The position numbers and the translations under genes are program-made. Below are positions 22,233 to 34,003 of a stretch of 64,000 nucleotides of DNA, one piece after another. Source of the DNA: Calonectria ilicicola (Eukaryota > Ascomycota > Sordariomycetes > Hypocreales > Nectriaceae); assembly GCA_020809705.1 (NCBI GenBank), contig CP085828.1:6696001-6760000 (forward strand), written 5' to 3'. Each line of letters opens with the position of its first letter. Within the stretch, counting starts at the first letter, position 1. The notes under the pieces are model-generated. The model saw nothing but the letters and a program-made list of their open reading frames with translations, was not told the origin of the DNA and ran no database searches.

Positions 22233-22885
22233 ATGGCGCGCGTAAGAAGGCAAAACATGCCTTTTGAGGTCGTCGACCGGGACACCGACCTACTTGACTC
22301 GATGGGATGGACACAGCTCGACCACCCCGATGCCGCCTCTTCTGATATCTTATGCATCCATAATAACATGGAAATTCTTGCTCGCCTTATGATTCGAATG
22401 CAGCGTAGGATGGAGTAAGTTTGCTTCCTGTCGAGCTTTAGCGACCACCAGCCCTAACTCGGTAGGCAACCTCAAAACGGCCGACCACCGCTTGTTTCTT
22501 TCCCCCCTCGATCCGCCACCAAACTAGATGAGGGCGCCGAGGCTGAGGTCGAACGTGTAATGGAAGAGACCCGGCGCAAGCAGGAGACTCTGCGAGCTGA
22601 TGCAAGGGAGCACTTGGAATTGTTTACAGATTACTACTCAATTTGGCGAGAAAAGGTGCGCAATCCCCAAGCTCATATCCAAGGGACTTGTTGACCAGCG
22701 AATAGGACCGCCCTGTATTGGGCGTATTCTCAAGTTTCGAATCGGAAGCTACGGTATTCTTCAACACGGTCCGCGATGGCTATCTCCGGCAGGACTTTGC
22801 CTACCCCGACGACCACCCCCTCGTACACATCCTAAACTCTCTTTCGACCGAGTCGCGGGTTATTTTGTTCAAGGAGCTGGAGTGA
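22233..22885 (+). CDS. Hypothetical protein, three exons, unknown family
   Basis: Function not recognised. Exons are 22233-22414, 22466-22655 and 22706-22885 (182 + 190 + 180 nt), giving 183 aa. The start ATG has a CACCATGG context. Intron 1 (51 nt) has GTAAGT, CTAAC and GGTAG. Intron 2 (50 nt) has GTGCGC, TTGAC and AATAG. Joining these puts the third exon into a clean frame ending in FKELE. The middle holds a charged helical stretch with coiled-coil character (EAEVERVMEETRRKQETL). No signal peptide, membrane segment or enzyme motif is visible. Two independent introns that preserve frame support a real gene; there is no homology evidence from reading alone. Confidence 0.6.
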
Positions 22886-23878
22886 AGTCAGCGCGGTGAC
22901 GATTATAGGGAGGAAGGAGCTGAATTGAGGTTCAAAGCGCTCGGGTGTGATACCCACGTCATGTATATATCGGCTTCAAAACGAAACTGTTGTCAGAACT
23001 TTTGAAGCAGGACACGGGGAAGTCAATCCGGATTACGAGGCTCGGCGAGGAATTGCGATGGATGAAGAAATTACATGTGATTTAAGCGAACGGTCGCAGG
23101 TATAGAATCCTAGAGGATGAAGCAAAGCCCCCCCATCCTTGCCGAACTCATCTCAAGTCTCCCTACTATATGAGAAACAAGGTCCTTTGTAGTTTGCCAA
23201 GAGAAGATGCTCGCAACATCTTAATTAGGAAATACACATAATCGGCACCGTGCATTAAAATCGCATTGAATCTCGCATAATGACTAAGGGATTTTCCACA
23301 TGGTATTTCGTCACACATGTAGGTGGAATAATGCGTAAGATACGAGGCGCAGCATTTGTTACCAAAGCCACAATACGACGACGCAATATGAGCCGATAAT
23401 GATTGTAAGCCCAAGAGATAATTTTAGCTCAATATTGGTGGGATTGAAATTGAACTTTGTTGGATATTGCTTTGCGTGGGATTGGGATTGGGAGTGGGAA
23501 TCTTTTTCGACACCGAATTTCTAGCCTGACAACTGTTGTGCCATATGGGTCAATGCTGTGTAACAGAAGTCCTATCGAATATTCTATGGTTGTTCTTCCT
23601 ATATTGAGCAAAAAAGATACATGCAATTGCTGCCATGCAATGAAAAAAGGACAAATGGTGTGACCGTTCCCTTCTAATGCTGATGATGATGCACAATGTA
23701 TAAGCCTACCAGGACCAGCTCCAGCGCCATCGATGATATCCAGAACAGAAACAAAAAAGACAATGATAAAACACCATACCTCCATCAGAAACGTACTCCG
23801 CATGAGAAAGAAACCTGATAACTCAAAACCCGCCCCCCCTGACAGATATCCAAACTCCAGCATGCATGACCAAGTTCA
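22886..23878. other. Convergent intergenic region, nothing recognised
   Basis: About 1 kb between the 3' ends of the orphan gene and the CAP-domain gene. It carries presumed 3' UTRs and A+T-rich DNA; no coding or RNA feature is supported. Confidence 0.45.
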
Positions 23879-24532
23879 CTACACCCATATTAGCACAATG
23901 CCCAACACGAACGTCAGGGCAAGCCCCAGCCTTGGCCTTACAAGTTCGCAGCCTCCATCTTCGCCGTCACTTTCCTCAGCTTGGACCTCGTCCACGAATT
24001 GGCCGATAACGTTGCCGGCGGGCCAATACTCGCACACCAGATACCATCCCTGGTCGCCGCACAGCCTGCGCCCGCACCCGACGTCCGTCGTGGCCTTCCA
24101 CACGAGCTGGGTAAAGTGGCCCGTCTTGGAGCTGAAATCGCCGGCCTGGAAGTTGTAGTCGACTCTCTCGTCCCCCCAGGCCTCAATGCTTGCCGTTGCA
24201 TCGGAATAGCCCCTGGCGAGGTTCTCACCGTAGGGACCCCCCGAGTGCTGAAAGGCGCATTCGACCTCGTCGAGGTAGCTCGCGGCATAGCTCGCGAGGG
24301 TCTTATTCCATGCTACGTCCGTGGCATTGTGCTCGGCCCGGTAAAAGTTTGTGCTGTTTATAATGGCTGATTTGAAGCTGTCATTGTCGGTCCACTGGGA
24401 CTCGCCAGTGGCAGTGGCAGTGGCAGCGGGAGCCGCCGCCGCTGGGATTGTCACAGTGGTGACGATGACGACGTTCGGGGCGGCGGCAGCGCCCAGGGCA
24501 GGGACAAGGAAGAGTGCTTGAGACAGCTTCAT
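23879..24532 (-). CDS. Secreted CAP/SCP (PR-1-like) domain protein
   Basis: Single-exon gene, 217 aa. Residues 1-18 form a signal peptide (MKLSQALFLVPALGAAAA). An Ala/Thr-rich linker precedes the CAP domain at about 52-180. Signatures seen are FYRAEHNATDVAWN (H68), HSGGPYGENLARGYS (E103), E117, GHFTQLVW (H138) and the closing CEYWPAGN. These match the conserved His/Glu cavity of the family, known in fungi as sterol- or lipid-binding Pry/PR-1-like secreted proteins. The C-terminus ends in a hydrophobic tail after an acidic/Gly spacer (SDGEDGG), compatible with a GPI anchor signal. It is likely at the cell surface or secreted. Ligand and role are inferred from the family only. Confidence 0.92.
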   Translation of the reverse strand: MKLSQALFLVPALGAAAAPNVVIVTTVTIPAAAAPAATATATGESQWTDNDSFKSAIINSTNFYRAEHNATDVAWNKTLASYAASYLDEVECAFQHSGGPYGENLARGYSDATASIEAWGDERVDYNFQAGDFSSKTGHFTQLVWKATTDVGCGRRLCGDQGWYLVCEYWPAGNVIGQFVDEVQAEESDGEDGGCELVRPRLGLALTFVLGIVLIWV

Positions 24533-25292
24533 AGTAGGCCGGGCGGTAGTGAAACGTGGGAGCTCACGGGCTGTGACACAAGAGTCGCACCTTTTGGTTC
24601 TTTTTCTTCTTGTTTCTTTTTTCTTTCAAACAACAGCTGTTCAAGCAAGCAGGCTGCCATGATCTTAATATCTGCGATTCTACATGTCCCCATCTCAAAG
24701 AAAGCCGCAACCAACAGACAATTGAAACCTGAAGCGCTCGTGGCTTTGTTTCAAGCCGGGCCTGCAGCATTTTTGGCGCTGAGGTCTGGCGAATGACGTA
24801 TGGCGCTGGCCTGGGCGCGGAGGGGCACTCGGCCAAGCCAACGGCCTCGCGGGCAATGGGCGGGCGTCAAGACCGGTCCTGGCAGCGGTTACTTGCCGCC
24901 GAGTCTTGTGGCAACTGGGCAGCGGTGAAGCAATTGGGGCGGCGCATCGCAGCGCGCATCGCAGCGCAGTCCAGCGCGCGGCTGACCGTGTGCGTGCTTG
25001 CTTCACATTCACATGGGCGCAGAGCACTCTCCGTCCGTTCCACAAGCTCAGCAGCTGCTCCCTCCGGCGGCGGGAAACTGGAGGGGTCGGACGGCGGGGC
25101 ACGGCGACCTCCACAGGCGCCGTCAATTCCTGCAAGTCTCGCTGCAGGTATAAGGGGTTTCACCTTTAGTTTGATTAGACACGAATTGAGAACATGTAAA
25201 GTCTATCCATGCTGGCGATCGCGCGCGGGAGCTTATGCCCTAATGGCATCACCAGCGGGTCATGGCAGGACATGTCTCGTCTCGTGTCTTGA

Positions 25293-25312
25293 CTTGTCTT
25301 GTCTTGTCTTGT
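25293..25312. repeat. Pentanucleotide microsatellite (CTTGT)4
   Basis: Four perfect CTTGT units, flanked by related imperfect copies (GTCTTGA upstream, CTGGT downstream). A simple-sequence repeat with no other feature. Confidence 0.8.
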
Positions 25313-27714
25313 CTGGTCCGGACACACACGCCGACCGCCACACCACGATACCCATTCGTATCCACGAGACCGATACCCCACGAGGTCGCTGCCAGCGACA
25401 CCGCTCCCGTGAAACATCCAGTATGAGTCACAGCCTTTGCGCCTGGCTCTGGTTTTGGTTCTAGAAGCGCTCCTTGTCCCACAGCTCCACTGCCGAGCGC
25501 ACAAAGTTGGCCGTCCTCTGCGCGGCAATGTACTGTAAATGTATGCCGCTGCACGGCACAGACAATTCTGCTTTGCCTGGAATCTGCATCCCAGCCACGT
25601 AGACGTTGAATTTCTTGTACAGGTTTCAGGGTCTCATTTGGCGCAGATCGCTCCTTGCAAAAAGTCCCGCATCGCATTTGGCAACTATGTATTTTTTTTT
25701 TTAAACCCCCCGGTCAAATCTAATCTTGGTCGCATCGATTGATCATCCTCAGCAAACCTGATCAGCAATGGCCGAAAACCGGCCGTTTCGCATATTCCCT
25801 CCCTCCCTCCCCGACTGGGTGAAAAAAAAAATCTTTCTCCCAACAAATATGCCCGTCATACGCCAGTCGTCACGTCGATCGAGCTGCTCGGGGCAAGCGA
25901 GAGGCAAAAAGCCACGACACTCGAGCCACAACTCAATTCTCAATCCGGCGGCTCTTGACGGCAAACTCGATGCCGGCACTATGCGGACAGGCATTACGCT
26001 GTCATGCCACTTCACCGGTCCCATTTGCTGCCACCAACCACCGCTGAGACAATATCTGCAATCCCACCGTGCCCCCATCTGAACTGTGCTCGTCGCTGCC
26101 TGTGACTTGATCGCTCGTAAACCTCCTATCTGGGACCCTGATCATCGCGCCTAAAATCCTCTTCTGCATGTAAGCCTCATGCTACAACACAGCGCCTAGA
26201 GACTTGCATGTCTGTTCCTCAAAAGAAAAAAAAAAACTTGGTTTGCAGACTGTTCGTGCCGCCACTTTGCCACCAATCAAATAATTGATTGGCGTCTGTT
26301 TGCTTTTAGCCTGACGGTTGGTGGAGTCTGGAGGGTCTCTGCGAGCAACAGAGGATCCCATGCATCCTTGTCAATTCGCTACATTTTGCCATTGGTCTGT
26401 CTTGACACTAGTTGCTTGCCGCAGCTTAGCCGCAACTGCAATCCAGAGTGTGCAACCAAGCAATCAACGTCACCTGAATGGGTAGGTAATTCGCCCACTT
26501 CCTTGGCCACCGTCGTTGTGGTTATAGCCGACCAGTCCCACGGAAGTCTTTCCGCCTCCGGAACGCCACCGTAGACCGGTTCGCTCTTAGAGGAAGGAAA
26601 AAAAAATTCTGCCCTGACCAAATGACGTCTGGAAAACTGACACGAGCCATCGTGGCGTCGAATTCTCAATTCACCTCTCGCTGAATGCAAAAAAAAAAAA
26701 AAAAGGCCGAGGTCTTCCCTGACATGTGGCCATCGTGGGCCTATTTGCTAAGGCTCCAGTGCAATTGGCACGTCGCTTGTGTATAAGTCAGCCGAGATGG
26801 GGCAAAGTGCCTGCAAAGGTCCCACGATGTTGCCAATTATATGGCATGTTCCTCTCGTGACCTACCAATCCTGAATAAATTCGCTCGCTAATCAGTCCAT
26901 ATTCGCGTTTCATGTGTGTCAACCTTGATCTGATGGCATCCAAGAGAACGCTCATCACTGGGACTTCTGAATTGGTGAATTATTGCATCGCTCCCTGTCG
27001 CCGTGTTAAATGACATGGATTAATTGACGCCCCGACACTGCCGTCTCGGACCAGATTCGGTCCAGATGCCTTGCATTAATTAATGTCCTAAGGCTGATTC
27101 AGGTTTACCCACCGAAAGGCGAGTTCTTGTCGTCGAAGTGGCAAAAGATACGAACCAACAGCGCGCATTTAGCTTCAAGGCTTGCCATCAGATGCAGCTC
27201 ATCCGAACGCTAGTAGGGGGCGGCCATGGCGATGGCTCGGTACGGGGAAGGCGTCGGCAAACATCATCTCAACAAGGAGCCTCATGCATAAATCTGAATT
27301 GCTAAGCCCTGATTAATAGTGCAGTGCGAGCCAAGTCGACGGCCACCGACCGAGACCTAGCGGCTCGTGATCAAACCGGCATGTCACTCTCCAAAAGAAC
27401 TTGCCAATCTCGTGCCAATGGCAGGCCGGCGTCAAAATTACGCTTTGTTTGACCTGAAGTTTGTTGCGGTCGCCAGGGGAAGCTCGCGAGCTAAGGCAGT
27501 GATAACCGCAGCCCGTCACGTCCGCCCGCGGCGAAGGTCGCCTCAATTCAGTCATGTCCAGCCGTGTCTTGCAGGGATATTAGGTCGAGTTCCCGAGGCC
27601 GACGGTCTAGTTGGGTGTGAAGCTGAAGACTACCTCTCCACAAAGGACGAGCACTGTCCATCCATCCCATCCCCAAATGCTGCCCACCCGTGGCGCCGCC
27701 GGACAGAGGAAAAT

Positions 27715-27930
27715 CTGGGGAAGCCAGGGATGGAATTTGGATGGTGTGTGCGCCGTCCCTCCCCCAAAGGGGCCAGGGGCCTTGCGAACGCAGTGACTTC
27801 CCCAGACCAGGGCCTGGGGCCGAGATTGCTGCGCCGATGGAGAAGGGGAGAGTCTGGGGATTTTCGTGCTTGGCCAGGGCTCTCCGCTAGACGGATTTGG
27901 GGTAGCCGAGAAGCACGGTGATTTCTGGGG
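27715..27930. promoter_or_regulatory. Cluster of CTGGGG elements (CreA-like consensus)
   Basis: CTGGGG, or its complement CCCCAG, occurs at 27715-27720, 27800-27805, 27814-27819, 27854-27859 and 27925-27930. This fits the published SYGGRG consensus of the carbon repressor CreA/CRE1, but the consensus is degenerate and no adjacent gene is known, so function is speculative. Confidence 0.25.
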
Positions 27931-30900
27931 ATGGATCAACCCCCGACATGGCTGACATGTACTGTGCGAAAATGACAACAGGATTCTGGGCCAATTGGAA
28001 ATGCTGTGGCTGGCGGATGCCCAAAGGCCCGCGTGGAAATAATGAGAGACAGAGGTGGTGGCTGCATGGGCTAGGCGAAGCAGAGTTGCAAGGGAGGGAG
28101 GGAGGGAAAACGTGGAAGGGCAGCCCTGCTTTCGCCTCGGATTCGCTGCTTGATAGCCTAGTGCTGGTCTCACACGCATAAGCGCGACACGTCCAGAGCT
28201 TCCGTCGTCGTCGTCAAGCTCGACATGTTCCAAATACATGTTTGAAGGGAACCCCAAGTGAGTTTTGCAAGGCGTCATTCTTCGGGGATTACGGAGCACG
28301 GCGTAAGATGCTGACGGAAGCGGTCCGTGTCGGCCGTTTGCCTTCTGCGAACCATGCTAGCCCGGAATTGAGCGCAAATTATAACAAACAGTTCTCGTCA
28401 TGGTGATCCAATGCTCGCCCAAAGTTGGCACCTGTAATAGCAGGCATTGCCCAAGAGCTATGGCGAATTGAAGGCGCTCAAACCGACCAGCATTTGGACA
28501 TGGCTGCAGGAGACTGCGACCCGGCCATCCAGCTCATGGGTGGACCCCGGCGCACCTGACCTCTCACTCCTAGGATTCGTGGGCATATGCCTCGTTTTGT
28601 CCTCCTGCAACTGTACCAACCGGGGTGGTCCGTGTGAGTCCCTGTGAGGCGGCAGAGACACTATAGCCAACAAAGCGAGACAGGGTGCTGATCTCCAACG
28701 TTGAACTAGGGGTCCATGAGGACCAAGACGGAAAGGGGAAATGACAGGCCGCCACAATGTTGGAGAAGGGTGTTGGAGAAGTTCGGAGAAGCTCTTCTGG
28801 CTGCATTTTGTGCGACTTTGCTGGCATTGCCGCCGCAGCCATTCTTTCGGCTCCCGCGGGAGACAGGCCTCCAGTGTACGTAGTATATCATTCTTTGGAA
28901 AGATGCTCGTCCAGCCCAGGGTCTTGAACGTACCCCAGATGTAGGACGCACCGTGACCTTTTCTTGGGAGCTTGCATAGCTAGCTGTCTTGCTTGCGTTC
29001 TTCAAGCTCGTGGCGCTGAGTCTGCACGAGGGTGGAGCCAAAATCCACCCTCCATTTGCGGTAGCTCTTCTTCACAGCAGCATATTGCGGCTCGGTTTAG
29101 GTATAAGACGGTCCACAGGTGAACCAAGCTCCTGTTGGAGAGAAATACAATTTACACATGGGCAATCTCTCCAATCTCTCACTGAGGCACTTTGCTCATC
29201 ATGGCGTACGCCCGAGCGTCAGTTGGCTGGACTCGAAGTGGGACAAAGGACAGTGTGGATCCACCGTGACGGAAGTATCGAAGCATCAGGCTGCATCGGT
29301 GCAGCTGGGGACCCAGGGTCGCGTCCCACCGTGATGCTAGGTGCATCTCGGGGGCTGTGCAGCGGATAGACTTGGCCATGGACAGGGGTTATTGGCCTAA
29401 CTGTGATGACGAGGACGTCAAACTTGGAAAAGGCATGGGCTGCAGCTCAAGTCGGCATTCAAATCAGCGACCGTTGGTCAATTCATTCGATGGTCGGTTG
29501 GTGTTTGCTCCCAGGATGCGCCCTGAGTCCCAAGCGCGCGCACGCTAAAACTCAAAAACAATGGTAAAGAAAAAAAAGTGTTGGTTGGATGGTGACCATG
29601 GTCAGCGAGGCTAGATGGGAGCTCAGACGACTTGTCGTATTGGACTCGGGCAACGTCTCCAATCGGGAGAGCCATGGCAAGCATGCCGAGGTGTCGTGTT
29701 GAAGGACGGATTAGAGCACCCGGCACCGAGATGCTGTATGAGCAGCGATGCTTATCTGCGGCGTCGCGGACATACATCTCCCCGAAACTGGCTTGGTGCA
29801 ACCTGATGGGCTTGAGTGTTCCTGGATCTTCGGTGAGGCAGCCGGTCAATTGAGCATGCAGCAGCGTCAAGGATGGCATTCATATTTGGCTTTGGGTTGC
29901 GTAGAGTGCTACATGGCAGCCAAAGTGCCCGAGGTACCCATTCCTTGGCTAGGCGTGGCGGCGAGGTCCTGTGACTCGAGAAACGGACAAGGCTCGTGGT
30001 GCAGCGGACAGGGATCGAGTTTATGCCGTCGAAACCCCATTCGTCGTCCTGTCTAAACATTGACGGATCGCTGGCAGATTGTCGGCCGTCAACAGCTCAA
30101 ATGCCCATCATCGTCTGCAACATGGCGGTGAGCGATACCGGCTTGGTCATGGGAAGTATAGGAAATGATGGCGGGCCAATCTGAGACTCCAGTTATGCTT
30201 CCCTCGAACGACATTGGAGCAATTCACCACGTTAACTCGCAAGCGGCGCTGTTCGGGCGAGTTGGGTGCTGGCGCTAGCACAAGATCGAGGGAGACCTGG
30301 GCAAAGTAGCCTCGCCCCCAGGACTGCTGCGGGCCCCGGTGTGCGAGAGTGTGCGAGAGCAACACTGCCGGGTGGGATGCTAATACCCAGCCGCACCTTG
30401 TGATTGGCCGAGGCGCGGCGACGAGCCAAGGCTCTGTCCTTTGGCTTGCTTGCTTGCAGGGTGGACTCTGCGATGTGGATCGGGGCGTTTTACCCGTGGC
30501 GGCATTGGTCGTCTATTTTCCCTGACAGTCCCCGGCTCATTGTGAACGAGTGTGAGAGCAACAGAGTGTGACGCAGTGTGCCCGCGGCCCAATGCCCTAA
30601 TGAGGCACGTACAGGCATGGGACAGTGGGGACCTGGGCAGAGTGCACGGCCCTATGCCCGACATCACCAATGGGGCATCGCACCCAGAGCCTTCAGCTAA
30701 GAAGCGTGGCTCCTGGTATTATTAATAGAGAGCTTGTCGAGGAATGGTCAACTTGGTGCGGCTTTTGAAACGCACTCAGCGGCCCTCGGAAGGAGGTAAT
30801 GCCCCGTACATAGAAGGGGCACTGTCCGGTCGGGGAGGATCTACTGTACTGTGTCTGAAGGTCCGCATGGCAGCTTGCTCTGCCATTGGACCGTGGCCGG

Positions 30901-33773
30901 GCCGATGATACGAATCCAAGTGAGGCTCGGGTTGGGTTGGTATTTGTGTGGTTGTGTGCGCAGTTGTCGACCCCAATGTATCGGTGCGGCGTAACCCGTC
31001 TGCGGCGTCAACCGAGATTCACAGTGAGAGCGGGACAGGTCGACCATAATTAGCGTGCAGCACAGCGTCCTGGACCGTCTCCCTCCAGTATGTACGTCAG
31101 GAACTGCAGTCTGCAGCGTGCTGTGCGAGGGTCGGAGCTTACCCATCCACACAGCTCGGCCGCCACGGGGGGGTCGATCTCTTGCTGGATGTGACGGTTA
31201 GAAGTTAGAGAGTGCGCCCTATGGGATCCTGTAGAATTTGTCCACACCATTCCTTATTGTCGGGTGAACGGGGATGGGCCCAATGACCCTGATGCAGGGA
31301 CGACGCTGGCCACGATGGAGCTCGCTCTCTCTGTATGGCCCTTTGCTGGGCTTGACGCGAAGGAACGCAACGCAAGCGAAGGCTTCGCATGACATCGCGG
31401 CCCATCGCACCGTGGAAGACGATGTCGCTCGCACATTGTGAGGCCCTGACTCACGAGCCAGTGCAGGCGCTAAGGTAAAAGAGGCCAGACCCGCAAGGCA
31501 GCTCGAGCAATCAGACGGCAGCCCGAAGCAGGGCCCCTGCACGCAGCATCCGCCGCGACGAATTGATCGACTGATTGCACCGTAATACCTGATGCTGTTT
31601 CGTTCGCAATGCTTGGGTTGCAGTTGGAAGCATGCATCCAATGCTCTGAGCCGAGTGTCGATTTGTTTCAATGGTGAGCCGGGAGTGTGAGGCTTGCCCG
31701 GGACTGTGCAATGCGTACTGTGTGGCGGTACTTCTGTCCTGGTCCTCTTGTTGGTCAGTGAGCCCGACTACTATTAGATGATCGGAGGCAATAGGAAAAG
31801 GCAGCCAACAAGACGTCGCAGAATCTTTTCCGAACATGTTTGTTGGGCCTCGATTCATCATGGGGCGTCACGATGCCAGTTCGCGACTCAGGCGGGATCC
31901 TCCATGCCTTTCATCTGCGAGCCAGGGCGCCAACTTGGCATGATTAATTGCCTCAATCGCACCGTGGCTCTGCGGCTCAAGCTTGACAAAGCGCTATTGA
32001 TATCAAACATGACAACTGCGCCTATGTACCGGTTAGCTCCTTATCAGCTCCAAACGTCATCAGGTTACAAGAAATTAACAACCCAGATTTGCCGGACTCT
32101 CTTGGGCTTTGCGTCGGGCCAATATCGGGGTGTGGGAACCAGATGCCATCTTGAGCTGGATCCTCGCTCCGGCGTTCTCTACCTCTGTGCCAATTCCAAA
32201 TCGGGAGTTCTGCATCCCGCCATGGACCTAACCGTTGGCCCAATCCTACATTCTGGCGTGCGAGACTCTGGTCCACAGCGTTCCAGCGAGATTAAGCGCC
32301 CAGGATATAGCCTCTGGGCGAGCAAGCTCTTGGACCGTCCCGGAAGCAGAGCCTGCGCGGCGTCCGACTGGGCCTGACCCCGGAAGCGGGAGAAAGCCGC
32401 ATCGGAGCCGGGGGAAGAGATAGATTGTCGACAGCGGCATCGAGCAGGCCATAGCCTTGCTCTTGTCGCGCATCGCATAGGACCACGTTGTTTGGGGGGG
32501 AGGGGGGAGCAAACAGTGCTGTACGCCATCAGTGTCGGAGGGCATTGCCGTGATTACATCCGAGTTGCAGGAATTTTCTGATTCACATTGCTGGTCCTGA
32601 GGCAAGGAGGCGTCACTGGTGCATTGTACAGGAAACGCACAGCGCAGTTGCAGCACCACGACGCAGGGCGCCGAGTTTAGTTGGTGGTTGCGTGGCGGTC
32701 ATTTCATTTCACTGACAGGGCTCTTGGTAGCCGAACCAACGCTCTCCTGGCACTATCAGACTATAATGCCTTTGGGGGTGGTCTGGAATTGCTTGACAAG
32801 CGTGGAATAATCCGCTCGATGTGACTTGAGTCTGTAAGCTGCTGTCTCCGGAGGATGTGCCTTCGGTCCCCGGGGCTAGACGGCCCCCTGGTCGTGGTTC
32901 GCAAAGGCTCTCTCAGAGAGCTCCCCCTGCCACCCTCCATCAGCAGCAGCCCTCCAGCAGCTCTGACTTGTATGGACGGCGCGCGTTGAGACTGGATATA
33001 CGAGTGCAGTATTTGGGTAGGTTTGGGACTTGGAGGCTAGCACCCGACTGCGCATCGAGTGCAATGCCCCTGCGACGTGAATCTTATCCTCCGGCTGGCA
33101 CGGCGGGCTTCGTAGGCGGACGCGTTTCCTGACGGCATCTCCCTCTGTGCAGTTCTCTGCTCAATGGTCCCAGCACTGCCTGGCCTGGCCACTAGCCCGC
33201 CAGAGTGACCACCACGAGACGCAGCGGGCGTACCACACGATGGAGCCATGGGGCGAGGTGGGAAGAGAGAGGCGCCGTACCGTCCTCCAGACGTATGTAC
33301 GTATGACGCTGGAGGGCGTACTCCGTACCGACGAGACCAACAAGATACTCTGGCAGGGGGGCTGTTTGGCGGGCAGCGTCACCTCAGTTAAGGTACCTCG
33401 GTGGATACGACGTTCCAGGTACCTCTACCTCTGACGCCCATGGCCGGCGCCATCGACAGGGGAGCCAAGTGCAGGGCCGAGGAGCAGGGCAGCAGAGCAG
33501 AAGGACAGGACAGGGTACAGGACCAGACGCTTGAGCCCACCTGGACCCCGGCGGCGGCGCACTGTGCACGACACTGTCCATTCAGTCTTTTTGCCATCCT
33601 TCGCCGGCGCCATCCTTTCCTTTCTTCCTCTCCAAGCAACTGCTCCTGCTTGCTGCTTCGCCGGCGTGTTCTAGACGACGACTTGAATTGCTTCACTTCA
33701 CATTGCTGCTTTGTTGCGCACCGAAGAGCATGCTCTTGTCGGCCACGGAACACGCCCATTTTCTTTTAACCTG

Positions 33774-33840
33774 ATTCCCTCTTTTCCCTTCCCTTCCCTT
33801 CCCTCTCATTCCCCCTCCACCCCACTACCACCACCACACC
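33774..33840 (+). promoter_or_regulatory. Pyrimidine-rich tract upstream of the C2H2 regulator
   Basis: A nearly pure C/T stretch with repeated CCCTT units, followed by CCA repeats, 160-230 nt before the start codon at 34004. CT-rich blocks are common just upstream of fungal transcription starts. It probably marks the promoter or 5' UTR; a regulatory role is inferred. Confidence 0.4.
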
Positions 33841-34003
33841 CAGGGCCCTCGCCAGCGCCGCCCGCCGCTGCTACAGCACACGCTCCCCGCCATCATTTTG
33901 TCGCCCGCCCTGCCGCCCCGCGACGACAACGACCAGCGACGACGACCGAGACGAACAAGCGCACGCTGCAACCGCCTTTCCGCGTGCTCCCGCCAACCGT
34001 GCC

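Larger units (their letters stand above)
24533..34003. other. 9.5-kb region without recognisable genes
   Basis: This lies between the divergent CAP-domain and C2H2 regulator genes, so it holds two promoters. Many open frames exist on both strands, but they overlap, have no family resemblance and cannot be chained with good splice sites. The composition is close to the coding average and not strongly A+T-rich, so this does not look like a heavily RIP-mutated repeat. Homopolymer runs include 16 A at 26689-26704. The stretch nearest 34003 is pyrimidine-rich and is probably leader of the C2H2 gene. Confidence 0.5.

Noticed and set aside
27367..28299. Overlapping frames of 184 (+) and 230 (-) codons in the desert
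   Set aside because: They overlap in antisense, with Pro/Arg/Ser-rich, low-information translations and no splice context.
31778..32377. Open frame of 199 codons
   Set aside because: No domain or homology pattern, and it conflicts with several opposite-strand frames of similar length.
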